A stretch of DNA of 64,000 bases, taken from contig NZ_VTQX01000003.1 in NCBI RefSeq assembly GCF_008764295.1, positions 1 to 64,000 of the forward strand, written 5' to 3'. The notes below the pieces were generated by a model, which saw only the letters and a list, made by a program, of their open reading frames with translations, searched no databases and was not told the origin of the DNA. Origin of the DNA: Bacillus methanolicus (GTDB lineage Bacteria > Bacillota > Bacilli > Bacillales > Cytobacillaceae). Numbering within the stretch: the stretch's first letter is position 1; every line of letters starts with the position of its first letter. Below, in pieces: positions 27,203 to 34,681 of this stretch. Position numbers and translations under genes: made by a program.

Positions 27203-27293
27203 TTCCGGAATTTTTCCACTTAATTCCGGAAAAAACAGAGGTAATTCCGGAAAAATGACAACAATTCCGGAACTGTACCCTATAATTCCGGAA
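27180..27293. repeat. Array of six 10-bp palindromes phased at 21 bp
   Basis: AATTCCGGAA occurs exactly at 27201, 27222, 27243, 27263 and 27284, and as AATTCTGGAA at 27180 inside the end of the NERD gene. Start-to-start distances are 21, 21, 21, 20 and 21 bp, i.e. two helical turns, while the sequence between copies differs. All sites therefore lie on one face of the DNA. Confidence 0.9.
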
Positions 27294-27304
27294 ATCATCA
27301 AAAA

Positions 27305-27326
27305 GGACCACTCACAAAAGTGGTCC
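27305..27326 (-). terminator. Second minus-strand terminator after nspC
   Basis: Stem GGACCACT / AGTGGTCC with a run of five T on the minus strand, behind the first terminator. Confidence 0.7.
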
Positions 27327-27361
27327 TAACTAAGATAATAGAAGAATTAACACGAAAAAAT

Positions 27362-27403
27362 AGAGAAAGGTGAATTTGAGTACCCTCAAATTCACCTTTC
27401 TCT
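27362..27403. terminator. Strong bidirectional terminator between NERD gene and nspC
   Basis: A perfect 19-bp stem with a 4-nt loop, T-rich on both exits, 36 bp after the nspC stop codon. Confidence 0.88.
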
Positions 27404-27438
27404 TTATTAGAGGCTATTTGTGTCCCAGCCTCTTCCAA

Positions 27439-28566
27439 TTATGTTAATCTCATTTTAAAATCTTCATATCCAAACTTGTGTAAAACATGGCAATCACCAT
27501 TTTTATCACGAATGGCAATAGAAGGCAATGCCATTCCATTAAAGGTCGTATTTTTAACCATTGAATAAATAGCCATGTCACCGAAAACAAGTCGGTCTCC
27601 AGCTTTTAAGGGCTCATCGAATGAATAATCGCCAATATTATCTCCAGATAGACATGTTGGCCCTCCGAGACGGTATGTGTAGGCTTTCTCGCCTGCCTCA
27701 CCAGAACCAAGAAGCGGCGGACGATAAGGCATTTCTAACACATCAGGCATATGGCAAGATGCAGATGTATCCACAATAGCAATATCCATCCCGTTTTTCA
27801 TCGTATCTAGTACGGTTGTAATTAAAAATCCAGCATTTAGCGCGACTGCCTCGCCTGGTTCAAGATACACTTTCAAGCCGTACTTTTCCTGCATCCTTTT
27901 AATACAATCCTCCAGCAATGGAATATCATAGTCATCACGAGTAATATGATGGCCCCCACCGAAATTAATCCATTCGAGCTGTGAAAGCCAAGGGCCAAAC
28001 TTTTCTTCAACTGCATCAAGAGTTGTAGCCAGATCATCAGAATTTTGCTGACAAAGAGTATGAAAATGGAAACCGGAAACCCCTTCCAATTGCTCTGGAC
28101 GAAAATGCTCTATTGTCACACCAAATCGAGAGCCGATCGCACAAGGATTATAAATATCATGACCCACTTGAGTAGAACACTCTGGATTTATGCGAAGGCC
28201 AATCTTCTTTCCAGCCTTTAACACTCTATCACGGTATTTTTCTATCTGTGAAAACGAGTTGAAAATAATATGGTCACAATAAGAAATAATCTCGTCTATC
28301 TCATCTTCTCGATATGCTGGGGAGAAGACATGGTTCTCCTTTCCCATCTCTTCATATCCGAGCTTCGCTTCATACAACCCACTTGCTGCAGTTCCACTTA
28401 AATACTGTCCAATAAGCGGATACATAGAATACATGGAAAATGCCTTTTGCGCGAGAATAATCTTCGCTCCAGTCCTTTCCATGACTCCTTTTAAAATTTG
28501 CAGGTTTTTTTCTAAAAGGGCTTCATCCACTACATAACTTGGTGTCGGTAATTGTTCAAAACGCAT
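27439..28566 (-). CDS. nspC: Carboxynorspermidine/carboxyspermidine decarboxylase
   Basis: 375-aa PLP-dependent decarboxylase of the alanine-racemase fold that converts carboxy(nor)spermidine to (nor)spermidine. The PLP Lys lies in KIILAQKAFSMYSMYP near residue 40. Other conserved parts are GLRINPECSTQVGHDIYNPCAIGSRFG, INFGGGHHITRDDYD and YLEPGEAVALNAGFL. It starts 1 bp after the partner dehydrogenase gene, so they form one operon. The pathway makes spermidine from putrescine and aspartate semialdehyde without S-adenosylmethionine decarboxylase. Confidence 0.92.
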   Translation of the reverse strand: MRFEQLPTPSYVVDEALLEKNLQILKGVMERTGAKIILAQKAFSMYSMYPLIGQYLSGTAASGLYEAKLGYEEMGKENHVFSPAYREDEIDEIISYCDHIIFNSFSQIEKYRDRVLKAGKKIGLRINPECSTQVGHDIYNPCAIGSRFGVTIEHFRPEQLEGVSGFHFHTLCQQNSDDLATTLDAVEEKFGPWLSQLEWINFGGGHHITRDDYDIPLLEDCIKRMQEKYGLKVYLEPGEAVALNAGFLITTVLDTMKNGMDIAIVDTSASCHMPDVLEMPYRPPLLGSGEAGEKAYTYRLGGPTCLSGDNIGDYSFDEPLKAGDRLVFGDMAIYSMVKNTTFNGMALPSIAIRDKNGDCHVLHKFGYEDFKMRLT

Positions 28567-28567
28567 A

Positions 28568-29803
28568 CTATCTGACTAGCTCCGGTTCTTTTGCAGTTTC
28601 ATCCGTATCAACAAGCACTGGGTTGAAATCCTCTTGCCATGGAAGTCCCCATTTGTTTAATGCTTCCATAAATGGATCAGGATCAAATTCCTCAATATTA
28701 TAAACACCAGGTTTATTCCATTTTCCAGTCATGATCATCATTGCTCCAATCATTGCAGGCACTCCTGTTGTGTAAGAAACTGCTTGAGAACCCACCTCTG
28801 CGTAACATGCTTCATGATCACAAACATTATAAACGTAATAGGTTTTCTCTTTGCCATCTTTTTTACCACGGAAAATACAGCCAATATTTGTTTTCCCTTT
28901 TGTACGAGGTCCAAGGGAAGCTGGATCAGGCAGGACAGCTTTTAAAAATTGTAACGGGATGATTTGTTTTCCCTCGAATTCAATTGGTTCAATGGAAGTC
29001 ATTCCCACATTTTCAAGAGCCTTTAAATGGGTCAAATAACTTTGCCCAAATGTCATGAAAAAGCGAATACGCTTAAGTCCTGGGACATTTTTTGCGAGAG
29101 ATTCAAGCTCTTCATGATAAAGTAAATACATATCCTTTTCACCAATCTCAGGGAAATCATAAACGCGCTTTATTTCCATCGGCTTTGTTTCAATCCATTC
29201 ACCTTTTTCCCAATATCTGCCATTAGCTGAAACCTCGCGAATATTGATTTCAGGATTGAAGTTTGTAGCAAATGGATAACCGTGGTCCCCTGCATTACAG
29301 TCAAGAATATCAATATACTCTATTTCATCGAAATGGTGCTTTAACGCATGTGCAGTGAATACACCCGTTACCCCTGGATCAAAGCCGCTCCCTAGCAAAG
29401 CTGTAATGCCAGCTTTTTCGAAACGCTCTTTATAATCCCATTGCCATTTGTATTCAAATTTTGCTGTATCTTCAGGCTCATAGTTTGCTGTATCTAAATA
29501 ATGGGTTTTTGTTGCAAGACAAGCATCCATAATCGTCAAATCCTGGTAAGGTAATGCTAAATTCATCACGATATCCGGTTTCACTTCTTCAATCAGAGCA
29601 ATAAGGTCTTCAACATTATTGGCATCAACCTGTGCAGTTGTAATCTTTGTTTTACCACCATCTAATTTTGCCTTTAAATCGTCGCATTTTGATTTTGTTC
29701 GGCTCGCAATACAGATTTCTTCGAATACCTCACTGTTTTGCACACATTTATGGATAGCAACTGATGCCACTCCACCACAACCGATAATAAGAGCTTTTCC
29801 CAT
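28568..29803 (-). CDS. Carboxynorspermidine/carboxyspermidine dehydrogenase (saccharopine dehydrogenase family)
   Basis: About 411 aa. It condenses aspartate semialdehyde with a diamine and reduces the Schiff base with NADPH. The N-terminal Rossmann motif is ALIIGCGGVASVAIHK. Family segments include GSGFDPGVTGVFTAHALKHHFDEI and LDCNAGDHGYPFATNFNPEINIREV. The ATG at 29803 follows AAAGGGGAATG; a longer frame to 29893 runs through a terminator hairpin and is rejected. Paired with nspC. Confidence 0.9.
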   Translation of the reverse strand: MGKALIIGCGGVASVAIHKCVQNSEVFEEICIASRTKSKCDDLKAKLDGGKTKITTAQVDANNVEDLIALIEEVKPDIVMNLALPYQDLTIMDACLATKTHYLDTANYEPEDTAKFEYKWQWDYKERFEKAGITALLGSGFDPGVTGVFTAHALKHHFDEIEYIDILDCNAGDHGYPFATNFNPEINIREVSANGRYWEKGEWIETKPMEIKRVYDFPEIGEKDMYLLYHEELESLAKNVPGLKRIRFFMTFGQSYLTHLKALENVGMTSIEPIEFEGKQIIPLQFLKAVLPDPASLGPRTKGKTNIGCIFRGKKDGKEKTYYVYNVCDHEACYAEVGSQAVSYTTGVPAMIGAMMIMTGKWNKPGVYNIEEFDPDPFMEALNKWGLPWQEDFNPVLVDTDETAKEPELVR

Positions 29804-29854
29804 TTTTTCATTCCCCTTTTCCATAAGATTTTTGCTCACGGCCAAAGAACAAAT

Positions 29855-29899
29855 AAAAAAGCAAGTGAAAGAACGCAAAGGCTTGCGTATCACTTGCTT
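29855..29899 (-). terminator. Terminator hairpin just upstream of the polyamine operon (possible attenuator)
   Basis: AAGCAAGTGA and its complement form a 10-bp stem with an inner stem ACGCAA/TTGCGT, followed by six T on the minus strand. It points in the same direction as the polyamine genes and ends 52 bp before their first ATG. No gene precedes it on this strand within 650 bp, so it may end a regulated leader. Confidence 0.7.
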
Positions 29900-30042
29900 G
29901 AGATATAAACATAAATATTTAAAAGCTGATTAAAGACATGAAAATAGTATGTATTTAACTGATCATGAATGGAGAGCTTTTAAAATATTTAAATATATCA
30001 ATAGGTTCAGAGTCTATATAGCAAATAATTACTTTTACCACT

Positions 30043-30202
30043 CTTATTGACCGTTTCACAAGTTGATATGCATCCGCACACTGGTTGTAAAGTAACCAAC
30101 TTATAAAATTTGAGCTTTTAACTCAATCAATAAGGCAACTAAGTTGCCAATCGGCATTTGACCCGGCGAACCGATGCCTTAACTTTTTCGAATAGAAAAA
30201 GT
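30043..30202. ncRNA. Strongly folded non-coding region, candidate structured RNA
   Basis: Nested and consecutive perfect helices fill the segment. An outer helix pairs CTTATTGA (30043-30050) with TCAATAAG (30127-30134). It encloses AAGTT/AACTT (30060, 30098), GGTT/AACC (30083, 30094) and TTGAG/CTCAA (30110, 30122). Then come GGCAACT-A-AGTTGCC (30134-30148), GGCAT/ATGCC (30153, 30174; alternative ATCGG/CCGAT) and ACTTTTTC/GAAAAAGT (30182-30202). There is no coding frame. No known riboswitch class was recognised and the strand is undetermined. Confidence 0.5.
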
Positions 30203-30516
30203 GGTCAAAATTATCTGCTTGGAAAGACTCTAATATTGACTATCTGCTTTCCATTAATAATTCATTCACTATATTAACAACAATCATCTAAAAATGCTAG
30301 AAAAAAATTAAAAAATGTTGAAATTAAATCTCACAACACTTCTTTAAGCTCCCCATTATTACTTCGCCTGCCCAATCACATTTTATGAAGATGTACTAAT
30401 CAAAGGACACCATCAATGACTCAGAAAATAACTGAAATTCTGGTCATCGTCTTAAATATTGACGAGTAAAAATGTTTCACAAATTGTTAATACTTATTGT
30501 GATTGCTATCGATAGA

Positions 30517-30535
30517 ATATCTATATACTAGATAT
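30517..30535. promoter_or_regulatory. Palindrome upstream of a small gene
   Basis: ATATCTA-TATAC-TAGATAT is a perfect 7-bp inverted repeat in the promoter region of the small gene at 30576. A GAAAGCGCTTAC segment right after it is a weak cre-like match. Operator function is inferred. Confidence 0.4.
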
Positions 30536-30575
30536 AGAAAGCGCTTACTTCGTACTATGTCTTAAAGGGGTGTTT

Positions 30576-30779
30576 ATGGTGAACTATCAGGAAATCAAAC
30601 AAACATTGGTAGAAAAGAAGCATCACCTAGAGGATAAATTAAAGGATCCAAATTTACTAAGCGAACAAAAAGTTGAAATTCAAAATGCGATTGATAATTA
30701 TGACTATATCATTGAATTAACTGAAATGAACCACTATAAACGAGGGACCCTCATTGAAGGGACGAGCAATAACGAATAA
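30576..30779 (+). CDS. Small conserved-looking hypothetical protein
   Basis: 67 aa (MVNYQEIKQTLVEKKHHLED...), charged and largely helical with no membrane segment or signal. It reads like the small DUF3896-type proteins of Bacillus, but I am not certain of that assignment. ATG 30576 or GTG 30579 both suit AAAGGGG at 30564-30570. A terminator follows at 30841-30868. No function can be proposed. Confidence 0.6.
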   Translation: MVNYQEIKQTLVEKKHHLEDKLKDPNLLSEQKVEIQNAIDNYDYIIELTEMNHYKRGTLIEGTSNNE

Positions 30780-30840
30780 TAGCTTAACTCGAAAAGTCTA
30801 TAAATAACCACAAGAGGATTTGGACCTTCTCTAAAACTTG

Positions 30841-30868
30841 AGAGCTTGCGCAAGCAAGCTCTCTTTTT
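30841..30868 (+). terminator. Terminator of the small gene
   Basis: Stem AGAGCTTG / CAAGCTCT with a CTTTTT exit. It overlaps the last codons of the convergent gene by 2 bp. Confidence 0.8.
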
Positions 30869-31844
30869 ATTGCGCAAAATGATGACTCGACTTCCATAAC
30901 TTCTCTTTTGCCATAACATACTCATTATGCAACTTCTCTATGAATTGAGCAGCAGTCGAAATTTCTTTAACCGCTCCAATCCCTTGACCACTTCCCCAAA
31001 TATCTTTCCATGCCTTTGTCTTCGCATCACCAGCAAAATTCATTTTCGAGGGATCACTTTCCGGCAATGCATCTGGGTCCAAACCTGCCGCGCGAATCGA
31101 AGGAGCCAAATAATTGCCATGGACTCCTGTAAAGAGATTGCTGTAAACAATATCATCTGAATTACAGTCAACAATTGCCTGCTTATATTCTTCCGCTGCC
31201 CTCGCTTCTTTTGTTGCAATAAACGGCGAACCAATATAGGCAAAATCTGCACCCATCGCTTGAGCAGCAAGGATAGCGCTTCCATTAGCGATTGAGCCGG
31301 CTAATGCGAGAGGTCCCTCATACCATTCCCGAATCTCTTGTACTAATGCAAATGGACTTTTACTTCCTGCATGGCCGCCAGCACCAGCAGCTACTGCGAT
31401 TAACCCATCAGCGCCTTTATCAATGGCTTTCCGGGCAAAATGATTATTAATAACATCATGAAAAACGATCCCACCATAGCTATGTGCAGCAACATTCACC
31501 TCTTCTCTTGCCCCAAGCGATGTAATAATAATGGGAACTTTATACTTCACACAAAGCTCCATGTCCTGTTCAAGACGACTATTGGATTTGTGCACAATTT
31601 GATTAATCGCAAACGGAGCTGCAGGCTTCTCTGGATGCTTCACATTATAAGCAGCCAGTTCCTCAGTAATTTCTGCAAGCCATTCGTCTAATTGGGATGC
31701 AGGTCGTGCATTGAGGGCAGGCATTGCACCGACAATTCCCGCCTTACATTGTTCGATTACAAGTTTCGGATTACTAATAATAAAAAGAGGTGAACCGATG
31801 ACCGGAATACGCAAATTTCGAAGAATCGATGGAATCATAGACAT
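30867..31844 (-). CDS. Nitronate monooxygenase family protein
   Basis: 325-aa FMN-dependent TIM-barrel enzyme that oxidises alkyl nitronates such as propionate-3-nitronate. Family features are the N-terminal LRIPVIGSPLFIISNPKLV, QIVHKSNSRLEQDMELC near 127, the flavin/His region DGLIAVAAGAGGHAGSKSPFAL near 180 and IGSPFIATKEA. Ribosome binding site GGAGGGAG is 5 bp before ATG. The physiological substrate is not evident from the neighbours. Confidence 0.9.
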   Translation of the reverse strand: MSMIPSILRNLRIPVIGSPLFIISNPKLVIEQCKAGIVGAMPALNARPASQLDEWLAEITEELAAYNVKHPEKPAAPFAINQIVHKSNSRLEQDMELCVKYKVPIIITSLGAREEVNVAAHSYGGIVFHDVINNHFARKAIDKGADGLIAVAAGAGGHAGSKSPFALVQEIREWYEGPLALAGSIANGSAILAAQAMGADFAYIGSPFIATKEARAAEEYKQAIVDCNSDDIVYSNLFTGVHGNYLAPSIRAAGLDPDALPESDPSKMNFAGDAKTKAWKDIWGSGQGIGAVKEISTAAQFIEKLHNEYVMAKEKLWKSSHHFAQ

Positions 31845-31863
31845 TTTTCTCCCTCCAAAATAT

Positions 31864-32691
31864 TTACTCCCATTTTTCTAAAGCATTTTCTCGTAAAATA
31901 GAACGGATGATATGAATGGAATCCCATTCTCCTGAAGAAAAAAAGGTAATTGGATATTTCTTGCTAAATAGCTCCGCTTGTATCTCAAATTCTGTTAACC
32001 CTTGTTTTCGTAAAGCTAACGTTTTGCCCTGTAACTCTTGCAAATAATGAAGTTTCTTTGTCAGCGCCCTGCGCCCATCTTTGACAAAACCTGCATGGCA
32101 GCAAAACATTTCATCAAAATCATATGTCAATACCGTTTCAATAGATTGAATCATAAGGGGAATGTTTTCTTCACGTAAAACAAGTTTTGTTTTCACAGTC
32201 ACATATAAATCACCCGAAAATAATTGACCTGTTTCCCGATTTAAAAAAGACAGATGATCGCTCGTATGGCCAGGAGTGGCAATCACATCCCAAGTTGCAG
32301 TCCGAGATGAAAAAGTTTTAGACAATGGATGTGCATCATAGGGCTTTCTTTTTCCCCAAAAAAACTTGCGATACTTAGGATAATCTGCTTTTTTTGCACA
32401 TTGTTCAATCGTCATCTCATTTTGATAGATTGGAAGCTTAAATGTCCTTTGTAAATAGGCTGCACCCCCTGTATGATCCTCGTGATAATGTGTGATTACA
32501 ACTTGTTCAAGAGTAGATTCAGCAAAAAAAGGGATAAATTCATTGAGTAAAACTTGCGCACCTGTATCAATAAGAACTCCATCTAGTTCAAAACAATAAA
32601 CATTCAAATGAACATTATGAAAAGAAACAAGTCCTTCGATATAACGGACATTACTCTTCTCACCCTTAACGGACCGTTTTTTTACAAGCAA
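31864..32691 (-). CDS. Metallo-beta-lactamase-fold hydrolase
   Basis: 275 aa with the MBL metal motif THYHEDHTGG near residue 90, the downstream His in TPGHTSDHLSF near 163 and the bridging Asp in FSGDLYV near 184. The last His is in CCHAGFV. The layout matches glyoxalase-II-like MBL proteins. The only usable start is TTG at 32691 behind AAGGTGTGG. It lies 19 bp upstream of the nitronate monooxygenase gene on the same strand, so they are probably co-transcribed. Confidence 0.85.
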   Translation of the reverse strand: MLVKKRSVKGEKSNVRYIEGLVSFHNVHLNVYCFELDGVLIDTGAQVLLNEFIPFFAESTLEQVVITHYHEDHTGGAAYLQRTFKLPIYQNEMTIEQCAKKADYPKYRKFFWGKRKPYDAHPLSKTFSSRTATWDVIATPGHTSDHLSFLNRETGQLFSGDLYVTVKTKLVLREENIPLMIQSIETVLTYDFDEMFCCHAGFVKDGRRALTKKLHYLQELQGKTLALRKQGLTEFEIQAELFSKKYPITFFSSGEWDSIHIIRSILRENALEKWE

Positions 32692-32953
32692 ATAACCACC
32701 ACACCTTCAACTGTACCTACATGTAAGATAACACAAAATGAATGACTATTCATTATAAATTTTCAATTTATTCAAAACACTTTAAATTATATCGATATGC
32801 ATCAATTGATCATAATTGATTATAGTAAGGATGCTATTGTGAGGAGGCATAAAGAGCGTTGTCTTTCATGATCATCGCAGGTACAAACGATGAAAGCTTT
32901 CACTAAACTTCGATACACTAATATCCAACAACAGTTTCTAAGCAATAAAAAAA

Positions 32954-33164
32954 AGAGCATCTTCATAATGCTCTCAGAGTGAAGACAAAGCTCAAAAATA
33001 TTAGACGGCAGTTACCTTCAGGCTGATTGAAAACGTTTGTCTTTCGAGGCGCGAAGCCTTGGGAAGAGCGGAGTTACCATAGAAGGTAATGAGCACTGGA
33101 CAAGGTGAAGCAACAAAGAAAGCGAGCGTTTGTCAACAGCCTGAGAGCATCTTCATAATGCTCT
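32954..33164. repeat. 21-bp direct repeat (terminator hairpin) flanking an inserted element
   Basis: An identical 21-bp hairpin sequence (AGAGCAT-CTTCATA-ATGCTCT) occurs at 32954-32974 and 33144-33164. Only the first copy keeps the T-tract on the minus strand (eight A on plus). The original hairpin is the terminator of the Spo0E-like gene; the second copy looks like a duplication made by insertion of the element between them. Confidence 0.75.
33018..33144. mobile_element. MITE-like element with terminal inverted repeats
   Basis: TCAGGCTG at 33018-33025 is mirrored by CAGCCTGA at 33137-33144, and the ends extend imperfectly (AAACGTTTGTC and GCGTTTGTCAAC). The 127-bp interior has no coding frame but has internal complementary segments (GTTACC/GGTAAT). 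It resembles in layout the short imperfect repeats scattered in Bacillus genomes. Mobility is inferred from the flanking duplication; other copies cannot be checked here. Confidence 0.55.
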
Positions 33165-33238
33165 TCTCATTTTGCCCAATAATGAAAGTTCTCACTTTAT
33201 GGATGAATAATCTAATTCTTTCATTAGCCATACAGAAG

Positions 33239-33433
33239 CTAATCTTTAATAAGATGACCTATTTTTTCTTCGATGTATTGAGTCTCTAAAAAGTCAAGCT
33301 TTAAAGCTAGATCAAGATAGATTGGACTATTTGGGCCGCTTTTGTGATATAGTTCGTTCTTTTTGGAGCGAAGAACACTTATCTCTTTAAGTAATTCCGT
33401 ATTTTCAAACGGAACTAAATTCTGCTCTTTCAT
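33239..33433 (-). CDS. Spo0E-like aspartyl-phosphate phosphatase
   Basis: 64 aa. A two-helix hairpin is predicted: LLKEISVLRSKKNELYHKSG, then LDLALKLDFLETQYIEEKI, where ALKLD stands at the SQELD signature position. Spo0E-family proteins dephosphorylate Spo0A-P and hold back sporulation. The signature is less canonical than in the second copy at 49958. Start ATG follows GGGGTG by 8 bp. Confidence 0.7.
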   Translation of the reverse strand: MKEQNLVPFENTELLKEISVLRSKKNELYHKSGPNSPIYLDLALKLDFLETQYIEEKIGHLIKD

Positions 33434-33749
33434 CTAAACTACACCCCGCTGAAAATTTAAATGCTTGCTTTAATAAATAGAAAAAACTGTTAAAATTTCG
33501 TTTTCCTAACTATCAAAGCATCACTGATAGTAACACAGTCCAACTAGCATGTAAATAATCAACTAATGGGTCAAAAAACTGAAAATAATTTCGAAATACT
33601 ATATTATCGTCTATGAAACCTTCATATATATAGAAATGATATAAAATGTCTCTCTACTCACCGCAAAATATTCGTTATATTATAATAGCATTTCGACAAA
33701 AAATAAAAAAATTGTCAAATTACTGAACATTAAGTTAGTTAAAGCTTTT

Positions 33750-33884
33750 CTATTTTAGATTAACAGGTGTGCAGACTGCATATAATGATTCTACTGATGT
33801 AGAAATCTCAACCTTAATAACTTTAAATCCACTACTATTCGGGCCACTATTCTCTCTCTTCATGATCATTTGCTTTTCTTTCAT
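33750..33884 (-). CDS. Small peptide of unknown function
   Basis: 44 aa starting at ATG 33884 behind GAAGGAACG. The sequence (MKEKQMIMKRENSGPNSSGF ... YAVCTPVNLK) has a basic N-terminus, no membrane segment and one Cys. A longer frame to 33947 starts without a ribosome binding site. I do not recognise a family. The surrounding gap 33434-34016 holds nothing else. Confidence 0.4.
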   Translation of the reverse strand: MKEKQMIMKRENSGPNSSGFKVIKVEISTSVESLYAVCTPVNLK

Positions 33885-34016
33885 AACTCGTTCCTTCCCT
33901 TCACATATTAATAGTACAGAAAGCAAAATAAAGATGAACTCCTCCAATAGAGAAGAGTTACCTTATTTCACACCGAAGATATTATATGCGACGAGTCGAA
34001 AAAAGTGATTCAATTC

Positions 34017-34039
34017 AAAAAGATCAAAAAATCTGATCT
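34017..34039 (-). terminator. Terminator overlapping the corrected end of the SAM-regulated gene
   Basis: AGATCA/TGATCT stem followed on the minus strand by five T. The stop codon of the frame restored across the nine-A run lies inside this stem, as expected for a compact gene end. Confidence 0.65.
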
Positions 34040-34348
34040 AAATAATTTCCATCGCCGTTCAAAATTGTGAGGCCTTGTTTTTGTAGTTCATTCCATATTT
34101 TTCGATCTAATGCATATGGCTCTTTTTTTTTGCAAAACTTTAATTTCATTCTCAGAAAGTTCCAGTTCATAATCATTGATGCCATTTCTCGCAGTCCAAA
34201 GATAATTCTCCAATTTCATGATCATGACCTTATAAGAATCATCCCATTCCAGCAATTGACGCTCAATTGTTTTCGATACATGAATTAAAAAATCCTCCTC
34301 ATTAAAATATTTTGCCATGTAGTTTCTTGCCGCCCCACTAATATTCAT
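34024..34348 (-). pseudogene. Unknown SAM-riboswitch-controlled gene with frame change at A9
   Basis: The frame as read gives 86 aa (MNISGAARNYMAKYFNEEDF...) and then loses sense after a run of nine A (34123-34131, T on plus) before a stop at 34088. With one A fewer the frame continues as EPYALDRKIWNELQKQGLTI ... and stops at 34024 within a terminator, for 107 aa in total. Start ATG 34348 follows AAAGGAG. The protein is acidic and helical; I recognise no family. The change may be a sequencing error, a mutation or A-tract slippage. Its control by a SAM-I riboswitch suggests a link to methionine, cysteine or methylation metabolism. Confidence 0.65.
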
Positions 34349-34373
34349 ACAATCCATCTCCTTTTACGGTCAC

Positions 34374-34409
34374 AAAAAAACTCCTTTTGCATTGGATACA
34401 AAAGGAGTT
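34374..34409 (-). terminator. Expression-platform terminator of the SAM riboswitch
   Basis: An 11-bp stem (AACTCCTTTTG / CAAAAGGAGTT) with a 9-nt loop is followed on the minus strand by seven T. It lies between the aptamer and the ATG at 34348. Confidence 0.9.
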
Positions 34410-34415
34410 CCTACC

Positions 34416-34519
34416 GTTTTATCATCCAAAGCCATCTGCTTTGCTGGTTGGAGCACCTTGCATACATACAGGTTGCTGTGACGTCTTAGAGCCAGTTCTC
34501 TCGGTCACTCTTGATAACG
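34416..34519 (-). promoter_or_regulatory. SAM-I (S-box) riboswitch aptamer
   Basis: On the minus strand the order of conserved S-box blocks is complete: TTATCAAGAG, the P2 helix GTGAC ... GTCAC, GCAACC, AAGGTGCTCCAACC and the closing GATGATAA that pairs with TTATC as P1. The P2 helix is GTGAC/GTCAC rather than the common G-rich version but keeps the kink-turn GA and AGA bases. Binding of S-adenosylmethionine should favour the terminator at 34374-34409. Confidence 0.87.
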
Positions 34520-34681
34520 ATTCAATTACTCTTATTATAGACAGAATAATTCACGAATTTCAATTATTTCTTCATTTATTTTTGTTTGAAATATATTCAA
34601 TTGCAATGAAATATTTCTGTTCGAAGCGCTTAATCAAAAATTGCTACATGAAAATGTCATGCTTAAAGCAGAATAAAGAAT

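Noticed and set aside
27180..27293. CRISPR-like interpretation of the regular palindrome array
   Set aside because: Repeats are only 10 bp, spacers about 11 bp, and no cas genes are present.
29804..29893. 30-residue extension of the carboxyspermidine dehydrogenase
   Set aside because: It would start inside a terminator hairpin; ATG 29803 gives the Rossmann motif directly at the N-terminus.
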